39,253 nt of DNA from positions 1-39,253 of IMG/VR virus record IMGVR_UViG_3300011116_000469, one strand, 5' to 3'. This stretch comes from a virus. The position numbers were made by a program, and so were the translations under genes. This document shows positions 1 through 5,929 of this stretch, piece by piece (positions within the stretch are counted from its first letter, which is position 1; each line of letters opens with the position of its first letter). The notes below the pieces were generated by a model. The model saw nothing but the letters and a program-made list of their open reading frames with translations. It was not told the origin of the DNA and did no database searches.

Positions 1-221
1 GCCCGCCGCCCGCCCTGCCCCCGGTCGCGCCCCGCCTCGCGCCTTGCCCGCGCCCGCTCCGCCCGCATGGCCGCAGCCCGCGCACCCTTCGCCCCTGCCC
101 GGTACGCCTCCACCTCCGCCGCCGTGGGCACTCCGCCCGGGTGCGCCGCCTGCCATGCCGCCCACGCCTCGCCGCCCTGCGCCCGTGCGGCGTTGCGCTC
201 CGCGATCCATGCGCGGGTCAT
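1..221 (-). CDS. Partial small protein between terminase subunits (runs off window)
   Basis: Reading leftwards from an ATG at 221-219 there is an open frame of 73 codons with no stop before the window edge. The product starts MTRAWIAERNAARAQ and is rich in Ala, Arg and Gly, with a probable helical middle (TAAEVEAYRAGAKGARAAAMRAER). It begins 23 bases after the terminase small-subunit stop. If the window ends are joined, the frame continues through the right edge to a TAA at 39159-39157, giving about 105 codons and overlapping the 5' end of the terminase large-subunit gene. I do not recognise the family. The extreme G+C content lets spurious frames stay open, so this is a moderate call. Confidence 0.4.
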   Translation of the reverse strand, partial: MTRAWIAERNAARAQGGEAWAAWQAAHPGGVPTAAEVEAYRAGAKGARAAAMRAERARARREAGRDRGQGGRR

Positions 222-243
222 CCCCGCCGCCCGCCCGCGCCCG

Positions 244-744
244 TCATCCTTGCGCATCGTCCGCCTCCGGTTCAGGCAGGGCTGCGGGACTTTCCGCTGC
301 CGCTGCCCGAAGTCGCGCAGCCGCAGCGAACCGCTCCAACATCTCCAACGCCCGCGAGGCGTTGCCGTCCTCCACCCGCAGTGCTCCGGACACCTCCACC
401 CGCTGCGCGGAGTCGCGATACCGCCCGGGCTTCAGCCCGCGCAGCCGCAGCGCAATCGCGTTCAACTGCACCTGCGACCCCGGCAGCGTCCCGGCGGCGA
501 GTTGGTCTAGCGTGGACTCATGCCCCTCCGCAATCGCCTGCTCCGCCCGCGCCCGGGCAGCGGCGAACACGCGATCAGATGCCGTCCAGCCGCACGGAGT
601 TGCCTCCGCAACGCCCGCAGCACGGCAGGCCGCTCCCCAGCCCACCCCGGTGATCCAAGCCCGCAGGAAGGCTTCCTTGCGCTCCCGGGACTTCGTGAAA
701 AGTCGCACGAAGTCGGCCATCCAATCCTCTTCGCCTTCATCCAT
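244..744 (-). CDS. terS: Terminase small subunit (putative)
   Basis: This 166-residue protein has the layout of small terminase subunits, which recognise the packaging site and recruit the ATPase/nuclease large subunit. An N-terminal helical segment (FVRLFTKSRERKEAFLRAW) is followed by a helix-turn-helix-like stretch around residues 34-60 (GVGWGAACRAAGVAEATPCG, then W), then a helical middle with ESTLDQLAAGTLPG and a charged C-terminus. The ATG at 744 follows a G-rich stretch (GGGGGG-ATGG) that can serve as ribosome-binding site; an internal ATG at 720 is the alternative. It is the leftmost minus-strand gene and the large subunit is at the opposite end of the window in the same direction, so on a circular map they are close neighbours. 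The assignment rests on layout and position; I see no single diagnostic motif. Confidence 0.6.
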   Translation of the reverse strand: MDEGEEDWMADFVRLFTKSRERKEAFLRAWITGVGWGAACRAAGVAEATPCGWTASDRVFAAARARAEQAIAEGHESTLDQLAAGTLPGSQVQLNAIALRLRGLKPGRYRDSAQRVEVSGALRVEDGNASRALEMLERFAAAARLRAAAAESPAALPEPEADDAQG

Positions 745-790
745 CCCCCCAGTGTCGCACGGCTAGCCGCTTCCCCCGCGTTTCACGGCG

Positions 791-818
791 TTTCTAGTCC
801 TGAAAGAAATTTCAACAA
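791..818 (-). promoter_or_regulatory. Possible leftward promoter for the terminase/late block
   Basis: On the minus strand TTGTTG (818-813) and TAGAAA (796-791) are separated by 16 bases, upstream of the terminase small subunit. Each hexamer matches the sigma70 consensus at 4 of 6 positions. It overlaps the AACAAT element of the rightward promoter P1, so this would be a divergent control region. Weak evidence. Confidence 0.3.
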
Positions 819-873
819 TCTTCCCGGATTTCCTACCCTACCTGTTGACAGGCAGCCGATAGGGTGATACCTT
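814..873 (+). promoter_or_regulatory. Early promoter P1
   Basis: TTGACA (845-850) is followed after 17 bases by TACCTT (868-873). An AACAAT element lies at 814-819, 31 bases upstream of the -35 box. The same arrangement recurs at P2 and P3, and P1 and P2 also share GCCGATAG in the spacer. It sits directly before the first plus-strand early gene. The -35 box is a perfect consensus and the -10 is weak (3 of 6). Confidence 0.6.
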
Positions 874-877
874 ACCC

Positions 878-898
878 GTGTGGGCACGTTGCCCGCAC
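878..898 (+). promoter_or_regulatory. Inverted repeat just downstream of P1
   Basis: Arms GTGTGGGCA (878-886) and TGCCCGCAC (890-898) pair at 8 of 9 positions around a CGT loop. The position relative to the -10 matches the better-conserved GTCGGA/TCCGAC repeats behind P2 and P3. It could be an operator or an RNA hairpin at the start of the transcript. Confidence 0.35.
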
Positions 899-928
899 CA
901 CTCACCCCCGACACTGGAGACCCTGACC

Positions 929-1225
929 ATGACCACCCCGACCACCACCACCGACCGCCCCGCCTCTCCGCTCACCGTCACGGAGGACGCATCCGGCGGG
1001 TTCTCCATCGTGGGCAAGGACAACGTCCGCGCCTTCGCGGAACTGATGATCCTCCGCGCACTGGACTTCGAAGTCCGTACGGGCATGAAGTTGAGCCGTG
1101 GCCCCTCCGCCTACGCCACCGTGAAGGCCCGCTACGGCTTCAAGGGAAACAAGCGCAGCGTCCTCCTCCAACTCCGCGCCGACCTCCACAGCCGTGGGTT
1201 CGACCTTCCGCCCGTGACCCTCTGA
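929..1225 (+). CDS. Early protein of unknown function (98 aa)
   Basis: First gene behind P1. The start is the ATG at 929, because it follows the shared leader (CTGGAGACCCTGACC-ATG) used by this early gene set. The product opens with a Thr/Pro-rich segment (MTTPTTTTDRPASP), then a compact part with SGGFSIVGKDNVRAFAELMI, and a basic C-terminal part with YATVKARYGFKGNKRSVLLQ, which could bind nucleic acid. No transmembrane segment or known motif is visible. A large hairpin (1228-1278) follows the stop almost directly. I do not recognise the family; being first in the early transcript suggests a host-takeover or regulatory role. Confidence 0.7.
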   Translation: MTTPTTTTDRPASPLTVTEDASGGFSIVGKDNVRAFAELMILRALDFEVRTGMKLSRGPSAYATVKARYGFKGNKRSVLLQLRADLHSRGFDLPPVTL

Positions 1226-1227
1226 CC

Positions 1228-1278
1228 GTGCCCCCCACCGCGCTCCCCCACTGGGGGGGCCGGATGGGCGACATTGTG
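1228..1278 (+). repeat. Intergenic composite hairpin A
   Basis: A core stem CCCCC/GGGGG with an ACT loop (about 1245-1257) is flanked by an imperfect outer stem beginning GTGCC and ending ATTGTG. It lies between a stop codon and the next leader. Three relatives at 1756-1799, 2191-2239 and 5118-5163 keep the GTG outer base and a C-rich/G-rich core with different base pairs. No U-run follows, so it is not a simple intrinsic terminator. Confidence 0.5.
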
Positions 1279-1312
1279 CCGCCTCTCGCACCTGACACTG
1301 GAGAATCTGACC

Positions 1313-1753
1313 ATGACCACCGCCACCACCGAACCGACCGCTACCCTGACCCTGCCCGTGTGGACGCTGCAATCGCTCCGCGTTCGCGCCCTCGCTACCG
1401 CCGCACTGGTTACGCTTGACCTGATCGGGCGGGAGGCATATTGGGCATCGGAAGCCGGACGATGCCGATCCGCTTCGATGTGGTGCGGGGAGCAGGATGC
1501 GGTGAGCATGAGCCTAGACGCGCTCCGCGAACGTATCGATGCCGAACGCGCAACTGCCGATGCCCTCGCCGCTGCTATCACCGCCGCCGGGTTCGGCGTG
1601 ATCACCCCGGGCGCATTCGGCGTGGTCGAAAGGGTCTGCGGAACCGCGCTGCTTATCCTTGACCTTCCTTCCACGGTTATCAGCCAAGCGAATGCTACCC
1701 AGTGCAACGACTGGGCCGATGACCTCCGCGACTACCTGACGGGCCGCATCTAA
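1313..1753 (+). CDS. Early protein of unknown function (146 aa)
   Basis: The ATG at 1313 follows the shared leader CTGGAGAATCTGACC. The product has a Thr-rich start (MTTATTEPTATLTLPV), a hydrophobic helix around residues 24-38 (VRALATAALVTLDLI), a charged helical segment (SLDALRERIDAERATADALA) and a second hydrophobic stretch (VVERVCGTALLILDLP). Mostly helical with two moderately hydrophobic helices; neither is a convincing membrane anchor. Flanked by composite hairpins A and B. Family not recognised. Confidence 0.7.
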   Translation: MTTATTEPTATLTLPVWTLQSLRVRALATAALVTLDLIGREAYWASEAGRCRSASMWCGEQDAVSMSLDALRERIDAERATADALAAAITAAGFGVITPGAFGVVERVCGTALLILDLPSTVISQANATQCNDWADDLRDYLTGRI

Positions 1754-1755
1754 CC

Positions 1756-1799
1756 GTGCCCCCCACCTACCCCCCGCGAGGGGGGCTAGTGGGCTGCAC
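1756..1799 (+). repeat. Intergenic composite hairpin B
   Basis: The inner stem CCCCCC (1770-1775) pairs with GGGGGG (1780-1785) around GCGA, a GNRA tetraloop. The outer stem pairs GTGC (1756-1759) with GCAC (1796-1799) and CCCAC with GTGGG, with small internal loops. Same intergenic position as hairpins A, C and D. Confidence 0.55.
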
Positions 1800-1835
1800 T
1801 GTGCAACCCTTCGAACCTGACTGGAGAACCTGACC

Positions 1836-2186
1836 ATGCGTACCCGTATCACCGTCACCGACCTTCGCGCCGCCGTTGCCCTGCTTAACCGTATCACCAA
1901 GAACACTCCCGGGGCAGTGGGTTCCTACGTCCTTGAAGGGGCGTACGGTGGGTGGCAACTCCAACGCCTCGCCAACGCTAGCGGCGGCGTTCGACAGATC
2001 ACCTACGGCTACATCCCCGCCCGGGAACTGTTAGCGCAGATCCACGCATTCCGCCGGGGGTACGAACTGGCCGAACTGGCATCCATTCCGCCCGCCGCCG
2101 ACTACTGCGCTTCGTGCGACACCGTGCACCCCGCCCCCGCCGACTGCTGCCCCGTGACTGGCGACACCTACGGCCTTTCTTCCTGA
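1836..2186 (+). CDS. Early phage protein with C-terminal Cys motif (116 aa)
   Basis: Starts at the ATG after a full shared leader (CTGGAGAACCTGACC). The first ~80 residues (VTVTDLRAAVALLNRITKNT-like opening, then YVLEGAYGGWQLQRLAN, GGVRQITYGYIPARELLAQI) resemble a small hypothetical family I have met in many phages, recognised by an AYGG..L.R..N..GGV..I....P.REL pattern. The C-terminus adds CASCDTVHPAPADCCPV, four cysteines plus a histidine that could bind a metal ion. The family role is unknown to me. Hairpin C and promoter P2 follow the gene. Confidence 0.75.
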   Translation: MRTRITVTDLRAAVALLNRITKNTPGAVGSYVLEGAYGGWQLQRLANASGGVRQITYGYIPARELLAQIHAFRRGYELAELASIPPAADYCASCDTVHPAPADCCPVTGDTYGLSS

Positions 2187-2190
2187 CACC

Positions 2191-2239
2191 GTGCCCCGCA
2201 CCTGCTCCCGGCCTACGCCGGGGGCGGGCTGCGCGACAC
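2191..2239 (+). repeat. Intergenic composite hairpin C
   Basis: CCCGGC (2207-2212) pairs with GCCGGG (2217-2222) around CTAC. The outer GTG (2191-2193) pairs with CAC (2237-2239). It shares the GCGACAC right flank with hairpins A and D. It precedes P2, so it may also insulate P2 from upstream transcription. Confidence 0.5.
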
Positions 2240-2273
2240 TGTGTCCGCAAGTCTAGTTCCGACAGTGGTCTGC

Positions 2274-2331
2274 AACAATTCTGCAATCTTACTGGAATTC
2301 ATGTTGACATACTGCCGATAGACTGTACAGT
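2274..2331 (+). promoter_or_regulatory. Early promoter P2
   Basis: AACAAT (2274-2279) lies 30 bases upstream of TTGACA (2304-2309), followed after 16 bases by TACAGT (2326-2331). The -35 is perfect and the -10 matches 4 of 6. The block between AACAAT and TTGACA (TCTGCAA.CTT.CTGGAaT) is shared with P3. It drives the DUF932 gene and probably the genes after it. Confidence 0.7.
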
Positions 2332-2340
2332 ACTGACATG

Positions 2341-2355
2341 GTCGGAACGTCCGAC
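2341..2355 (+). promoter_or_regulatory. Operator-like inverted repeat downstream of P2
   Basis: GTCGGA-ACG-TCCGAC, a perfect 6-bp dyad with a 3-base spacer, starts 9 bases after the -10 of P2. The identical 15-mer follows P3 at 4625-4639. Identical sequence and promoter-relative position argue for a protein-binding site, or a transcript 5' hairpin. Confidence 0.6.
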
Positions 2356-2383
2356 CGAATCACCCCTCACTGGAGAACCTCAC

Positions 2384-3400
2384 ATGGCACATCAGATCCG
2401 CAAGAATGACCACCTCGTCCTCGCCGGGAAGTCCGCTTGGCACGGCCTCGGCACGGTGACGGAGGGCGCACCGAACCCCTTTGCCGCGCTCCGCCTCGCC
2501 CGTTTGGAATGGGATGTCCTCCCCTCCGCCTCCGTCTCCGGCATCTTCAACCCCGGCGAGAAGGACGAATTCCGCGTCTCCACCGACACCGCGCAGGTGC
2601 TCGTCCGGTCGGATGACAAGTCCGTGCTTGGCGTGGTCGGCCCCGACTACACCCCGGTGCAGAACCTGCAACTGGCCGAACTGGCCTACGCCCTGCGGGA
2701 CGCGGGTTCCGATAGGGGTGTGGAGATTGAGTCCGCCGGGAGCCTGTACGGTGGGCGCAAAGTGTGGTTCCTCATCCGTGCGGAGTCCATCGAAATGGGC
2801 GGCAAGGGCGATACCACCGTCCCCTACTTCATGCTCACCAACACCCACGATGGCACGGCTAGCCTTCAGGGCTTGGGCACGGGTACGCGGGTGGTCTGCG
2901 CGAACACGATGCGGATCGCACTGGGTGAGGCGAAGGATCGCATTGCCTTCCGCCACACCTCCGGCATCGGGACGCGGGTGGAGGAAATGGCGGGCATCAT
3001 TCGCCAGTGGTTCTCCAACGTGGAGAAGGGGCAGGCGGTCGCCGCCCGCCTCGCTGCCAAGCCCATGACGAGCGCGGCCATCCGTGAACTGTGGGTGGAA
3101 GTGATTCAGCGACTGGACGGCGAGATCCCCCAGTCCCCCACCAACGGGTGGGAAGAGACGCGCCGCGAGAAGGCGATCAACGGCCTCGCCCACATGGCGC
3201 AGACGTTCGACCGCGAATCGCAGCAGTACGGCGCGAACCTGTGGGTGGCAGCGAACGCGGCGACCAACTGGGTGCAGCACGTTCGCAGCCAGTACGCCAT
3301 CCGCAAGGGCGACAGCACCGCCCGCGCCTACGCCCAGTGGAACGGCGCGACCGCGGACGATTCCGCCGAAGTGTGGAAGGTCGCAACCGCCGCCGTGTGA
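2384..3400 (+). CDS. DUF932 / phage-plasmid-like protein (338 aa)
   Basis: The protein matches the DUF932 (TIGR03299, phage/plasmid-like) family. The N-terminus has GKSAWHGLGTVTEGAPNPF, the middle has GVVGPDYTPVQNLQLAELA, and a later part reads YFMLTNTHDGTASLQG then TRVVCANTMRIALGE, all typical of the family. The length is usual for it. The biochemical function is not established; members are common on phages and plasmids and are often expressed early. The start at ATG 2384 follows the shared leader CTGGAGAACCTCAC; an upstream in-frame extension is rejected because it would run through the P2 promoter. Two small hairpins follow the stop. It is the largest plus-strand gene. Confidence 0.9.
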   Translation: MAHQIRKNDHLVLAGKSAWHGLGTVTEGAPNPFAALRLARLEWDVLPSASVSGIFNPGEKDEFRVSTDTAQVLVRSDDKSVLGVVGPDYTPVQNLQLAELAYALRDAGSDRGVEIESAGSLYGGRKVWFLIRAESIEMGGKGDTTVPYFMLTNTHDGTASLQGLGTGTRVVCANTMRIALGEAKDRIAFRHTSGIGTRVEEMAGIIRQWFSNVEKGQAVAARLAAKPMTSAAIRELWVEVIQRLDGEIPQSPTNGWEETRREKAINGLAHMAQTFDRESQQYGANLWVAANAATNWVQHVRSQYAIRKGDSTARAYAQWNGATADDSAEVWKVATAAV

Positions 3401-3419
3401 CGCGACTGGTGCGCGGTCA

Positions 3420-3444
3420 CCCCTCCCCGCCCGTGGGGGAGGGG
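3420..3444 (+). repeat. Intergenic hairpin E
   Basis: CCCCTCCCC (3420-3428) pairs perfectly with GGGGAGGGG (3436-3444) around a 7-base loop, 19 bases after the DUF932 stop. No U-run follows, so it is probably an mRNA-structure element or attenuator. Confidence 0.5.
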
Positions 3445-3457
3445 GATCCGCGAGTCA

Positions 3458-3475
3458 GTCGGGACGAATCCCGAC
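3458..3475 (+). repeat. Inverted repeat F, related to the GTCGGA dyad
   Basis: GTCGGGA-CGAA-TCCCGAC is a perfect 7-bp dyad. It resembles the GTCGGA/TCCGAC repeats behind P2 and P3, but I see no -35/-10 pair directly before it. It lies 31 bases before the next gene and could be a binding site or an RNA hairpin. Confidence 0.4.
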
Positions 3476-3506
3476 AGTACTGCGCAACTTACTGGAGAAC
3501 CGACCG

Positions 3507-3827
3507 ATGGAATTCATTCACAACGCCCGCCTTCCCGACCTCGCCCGCCCTGCCACTGAAGTGGTGAAGTACATCTGCGATCAGATGAACGAGGGTATGC
3601 GCCTGATCAGGGAATCGTGGAGCAGTTCGCAGTGGAGCATCAACCTGAACACCACCCGCCTGCGCGTTCTGTTCGAACAGGTCAAGGCCCATATCACCCT
3701 GCTGTTCCGCACTGATTTCCTCACTGTCGAAGCCTACGCCGCCATGCACGGGGAGGCAGTCGCGGCCTACACCTCCGCCCTCGCCCGCCGTTCCCGCCGC
3801 CTCGCCGATGCGAAGGCGAACGCCTAA
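3507..3827 (+). CDS. Early protein of unknown function (106 aa)
   Basis: Starts at the ATG after the shared leader (CTGGAGAACCGACCG). A mostly helical, mildly basic protein: VVKYICDQMNEGMRLIRESW, then LNTTRLRVLFEQVKAHITLL, and a C-terminal helix with ALARRSRRLADAK. No membrane segment or catalytic motif is evident. Family not recognised. Confidence 0.7.
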   Translation: MEFIHNARLPDLARPATEVVKYICDQMNEGMRLIRESWSSSQWSINLNTTRLRVLFEQVKAHITLLFRTDFLTVEAYAAMHGEAVAAYTSALARRSRRLADAKANA

Positions 3828-3849
3828 CCCCTAACTGGAGAACCTGACC

Positions 3850-4029
3850 ATGATCCGATTCGAGATTGTCGCAACCTTCCGCAACCCCGGCAACGACACT
3901 GACCCGTTCCGGCATGAATTCTTCAACGTCTACAGCGACTGCACTGCGAACGCCGTGGCCGTGGTTGCCGACCTCACCCGGGACGATGGGGGCCGCGTGG
4001 CCGTCACCGTCCACCCCACCAACGACTGA
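3850..4029 (+). CDS. Small early protein (59 aa)
   Basis: A 60-codon frame with a complete shared leader (CTGGAGAACCTGACC-ATG) 22 bases after the previous stop. The product MIRFEIVATFRNPGND continues with FRHEFFNVYSDCTANAVAVV and ends VAVTVHPTND. The alternating hydrophobic pattern suggests a small beta-rich or ferredoxin-like fold. Function unknown; the leader is the main support for it being a real gene. Confidence 0.65.
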   Translation: MIRFEIVATFRNPGNDTDPFRHEFFNVYSDCTANAVAVVADLTRDDGGRVAVTVHPTND

Positions 4030-4051
4030 CCACCCTCAACTGGAGAACCCA

Positions 4052-4222
4052 ATGGAACAGCCCACCGAATCGCAGCCCGCTACCGCCCCGTCCAACGACA
4101 CCCTTGCCACCATGCTCCGCGACTTTGCGGAGGACAATCGGAAGTCTGATCTGCTCTCGTTCGCAGACTTCGATCTGCTTCACCTCGCCGCCGACCGCCT
4201 GTCGGCAACCATCAAGCCCTGA
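4052..4222 (+). CDS. Small early protein (56 aa)
   Basis: Starts at ATG 4052 after CTGGAGAACCCA. An acidic protein with a Pro/Thr-rich N-terminus (MEQPTESQPATAPSND) and a helical C-terminal part (TLATMLRDFAEDNRKSDLLS, then FADFDLLHLAADRLSATIKP). The short distances to both neighbours fit one polycistronic transcript from P2. Family not recognised. Confidence 0.65.
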   Translation: MEQPTESQPATAPSNDTLATMLRDFAEDNRKSDLLSFADFDLLHLAADRLSATIKP

Positions 4223-4244
4223 CCACCACCAACTGGAGAACCCT

Positions 4245-4562
4245 ATGCGACCTGATTCCAAGATCGACCACCTGCGTTCTGCCCTGCTGATGCACGTTGC
4301 CACCAGTATCGCCCGCCTGAACCAATGGGCTACCGACCTGCGCACGGGCGGGGTACACGTTCCCGCCCGCCGCATCATCGACCGCGACATAGAACGCGCC
4401 CTATGGCTGATCGATTTCTGCAAGGCTATCACAACCGATGCGGAACGGAGGACGATGCGCTCCGACCTGCGCGAGGCATCCATCCCGGTATTGATCCTGT
4501 TACAGGAGCGAACGGCACAGCGATCAGCGCAACGTAAGTCCAATCCTGCAAACGCTTTGTAA
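4245..4562 (+). CDS. Early protein of unknown function (105 aa)
   Basis: Starts at ATG 4245 after CTGGAGAACCCT. The product is helical, with KIDHLRSALLMHVATSIARL, a middle containing RRIIDRDIERALWLIDFCKA, and a basic tail with QERTAQRSAQRKS. Last gene of the P2 transcript: its stop overlaps the AACAAT element of P3. Family not recognised. Confidence 0.7.
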   Translation: MRPDSKIDHLRSALLMHVATSIARLNQWATDLRTGGVHVPARRIIDRDIERALWLIDFCKAITTDAERRTMRSDLREASIPVLILLQERTAQRSAQRKSNPANAL

Positions 4563-4618
4563 CAATCTGCAAACTTTCTTGGATTACCTCTTGACATTCT
4601 GTATACAGATGGTACACT
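4561..4618 (+). promoter_or_regulatory. Early promoter P3
   Basis: AACAAT (4561-4566) lies 30 bases upstream of TTGACA (4591-4596), with TACACT (4613-4618) after a 16-base spacer. Same three-part layout as P1 and P2, with long stretches shared with P2 upstream of the -35. It starts a second early transcript. Confidence 0.7.
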
Positions 4619-4624
4619 AGACCA

Positions 4625-4639
4625 GTCGGAACGTCCGAC
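4625..4639 (+). promoter_or_regulatory. Operator-like inverted repeat downstream of P3
   Basis: Exact copy of the 15-base GTCGGA-ACG-TCCGAC dyad found behind P2, 6 bases after the -10 box. Likely a shared regulatory site. Confidence 0.6.
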
Positions 4640-4665
4640 ATCACCCCTTACTGGAGAACCTGACC

Positions 4666-4857
4666 ATGATCACGATCACCATCAGCAAAGAACTCGCCTC
4701 CGAATTCACTGCGGCACTGGGACGAGCCGCCAACGATGCGGAGCGAGCATCGACCGACCGCAATCTGCTTGCCCGCGAACGTGATCAGGCGGAGAAGGAC
4801 TGCGTGTCCATCGATGCGTTGGACACCATCATCCGCACTGCCATCGACCGTGCCTAA
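4666..4857 (+). CDS. Small early protein (63 aa)
   Basis: First gene behind P3, with a complete shared leader. The product starts MITITISKELASEFTAALG and continues as one charged amphipathic helix (NLLARERDQAEKDCVSIDAL), possibly a short coiled coil. The RERDQAE segment is reminiscent of the RAERDEARR heptads in the minus-strand small-protein cluster, but this could be chance. Function unknown. Confidence 0.65.
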   Translation: MITITISKELASEFTAALGRAANDAERASTDRNLLARERDQAEKDCVSIDALDTIIRTAIDRA

Positions 4858-4887
4858 CTGCGTCACCCCTTACTGGAGAACCTGACC

Positions 4888-5115
4888 ATGAAGACCACCA
4901 TCACCATCACCATCGAAGTACTGGGAGTCGATCCGAAGTCTGATTCGGCTAGCAGATTCCTTGACGCAGTCGAATGCCAGTTCGACCGGGCAGCAGACAA
5001 CCTGCAATACGTTGCGGTTCCGGGCGGCGGAGATTCTCCGAAGTTCATTAACCGCTACTGGTTCGCCATCGAAGGCGGCGAGACGCGGCATATGCCGGAC
5101 GATCAGGACTGCTGA
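4888..5115 (+). CDS. Small early protein (75 aa)
   Basis: Complete shared leader and ATG at 4888. The product begins with a beta-strand-like Thr/Ile alternation (MKTTITITIEVLGVD), has a helix (SRFLDAVECQFDRAADNL) and ends with WFAIEGGETRHMPDDQDC. Acidic and soluble. Followed directly by composite hairpin D. Family not recognised. Confidence 0.65.
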   Translation: MKTTITITIEVLGVDPKSDSASRFLDAVECQFDRAADNLQYVAVPGGGDSPKFINRYWFAIEGGETRHMPDDQDC

Positions 5116-5117
5116 CT

Positions 5118-5163
5118 GTGTCCCACACCTGTCCACCCACCGGGTGGGCAGGATGGGCGACAC
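5118..5163 (+). repeat. Intergenic composite hairpin D
   Basis: The best-paired of the four. CCACCC (5133-5138) pairs with GGGTGG (5142-5147) around ACC; the stem extends outward with small mismatches to GTGTC (5118-5122) pairing with GACAC (5159-5163). It covers almost the whole gap between a stop codon and the next leader. Confidence 0.6.
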
Positions 5164-5199
5164 CGTGTAGCCCTTCACCCCTTACTGGAGAACCGACCA

Positions 5200-5409
5200 A
5201 TGGAAATCGTCAAGGTTGACCGCCACACCTACCGCATCATCCTGTCCACGACCGAATTGATGGGGATCTGCGCACTGCTTTCCGTGCTTCGTACAGGATT
5301 CCTCAACTGGCTACAGCGCAAGGGTAAGCGGACGCAAGATCAGCAGGTGATTTACCTCACCGAAACGGACAAGATTCTGACTGCCTTCCGCCACGCATCC
5401 GAAGCCTGA
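5200..5409 (+). CDS. Small early protein (69 aa)
   Basis: Starts at ATG 5200 after CTGGAGAACCGACCA. The product has a short beta-like start (MEIVKVDRHTYRIILSTTEL), a moderately hydrophobic helix (LMGICALLSVLRTGFLNWL) and a basic segment (QRKGKRTQDQQ) before the C-terminus. The hydrophobic helix could associate with a membrane, but it is short. Family not recognised. Confidence 0.65.
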   Translation: MEIVKVDRHTYRIILSTTELMGICALLSVLRTGFLNWLQRKGKRTQDQQVIYLTETDKILTAFRHASEA

Positions 5410-5435
5410 CGCACCATCAACTGGAGAACCTGACC

Positions 5436-5702
5436 ATGATCAACATCGATTCCATGCTCTTCGGCCAACGCACCCGGCGCACCGTGCGCGAATGGATGCA
5501 GCGGCCCACGCGCCCGATCACCACCACCGTACTGGCAGGCGAGATCGATTCGCCCGCCGCCCGTGAACTAACTCGCTGCGCCTATCAACTTTCCACCATC
5601 GACCCGGATGACGAGGCCGGGTTCGATGCCGCCGTTGAATCGTTCAACGCTGCGGAGACTGCCTTCCTCGCCGCTCACTCCGACACGGAGGTCACGCTAT
5701 GA
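5436..5702 (+). CDS. Early protein of unknown function (88 aa)
   Basis: Last gene with the complete shared leader. The product begins MINIDSMLFGQRTRRTVREW, a basic region, and turns acidic and helical in the second half (SPAARELTRCAYQLSTIDPD, then DDEAGFDAAVESFNAAETAF). Its stop overlaps the ATG of the next gene (ATGA), so downstream translation is coupled rather than driven by a leader. Confidence 0.7.
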   Translation: MINIDSMLFGQRTRRTVREWMQRPTRPITTTVLAGEIDSPAARELTRCAYQLSTIDPDDEAGFDAAVESFNAAETAFLAAHSDTEVTL

Positions 5703-5929
5703 CTGCAAAGAGAACCACCGACAATCCGCATTCCACTTGGAAGGTGCGCAAGCAAGTGCCCCTGCCACTGGTGACTTACGATATGGCTATCAAGTATCGG
5801 GATGCCATCGCTGCCGACCTGCCGCCCGGAGTCTTCCTCTCCATGCACTCCGCCATCCATCACGCATTGAGCGTGGCCGCTTCGGCGCGTGGCATCGACA
5901 TCGAAGGGGAAACTAATGCCGTTGGGTAA
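5699..5929 (+). CDS. Early protein of unknown function (76 aa)
   Basis: Overlaps the previous gene by ATGA. The product begins MTAKRTTDNPHSTWKVRKQV and contains PLVTYDMAIKYRDAIAADLP and a helical C-terminal part with HSAIHHALSVAASARGIDIE. It lacks the shared leader and depends on coupling. It overlaps the next gene by 14 bases. Family not recognised. Confidence 0.65.
   Translation: MTAKRTTDNPHSTWKVRKQVPLPLVTYDMAIKYRDAIAADLPPGVFLSMHSAIHHALSVAASARGIDIEGETNAVG

Larger units (their letters stand above)
914..5430 (+). repeat. Shared early-gene leader, 12 dispersed copies
   Basis: Consensus ACTGGAGAACCTGACC-ATG, containing the ribosome-binding site GGAG. The CTGGAGA starts at 914, 1298, 1821, 2370, 3492, 3835, 4040, 4233, 4651, 4873, 5185 and 5421. 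Complete CTGGAGAACCT occurs in the copies at 1821, 2370, 3835, 4651, 4873 and 5421; the copies at 3492, 4040, 4233 and 5185 differ only at the eleventh base; those at 914 and 1298 have one internal change. Several are preceded by TCACCCCTTA. Every copy leads directly into an ATG 5-8 bases after the GAACC block. Confidence 0.9.

Noticed and set aside
44-766. Plus-strand frames at the left edge (Pro/Arg/Ala-rich)
   Set aside because: Low-complexity translation of very G+C-rich DNA opposite the terminase small subunit.
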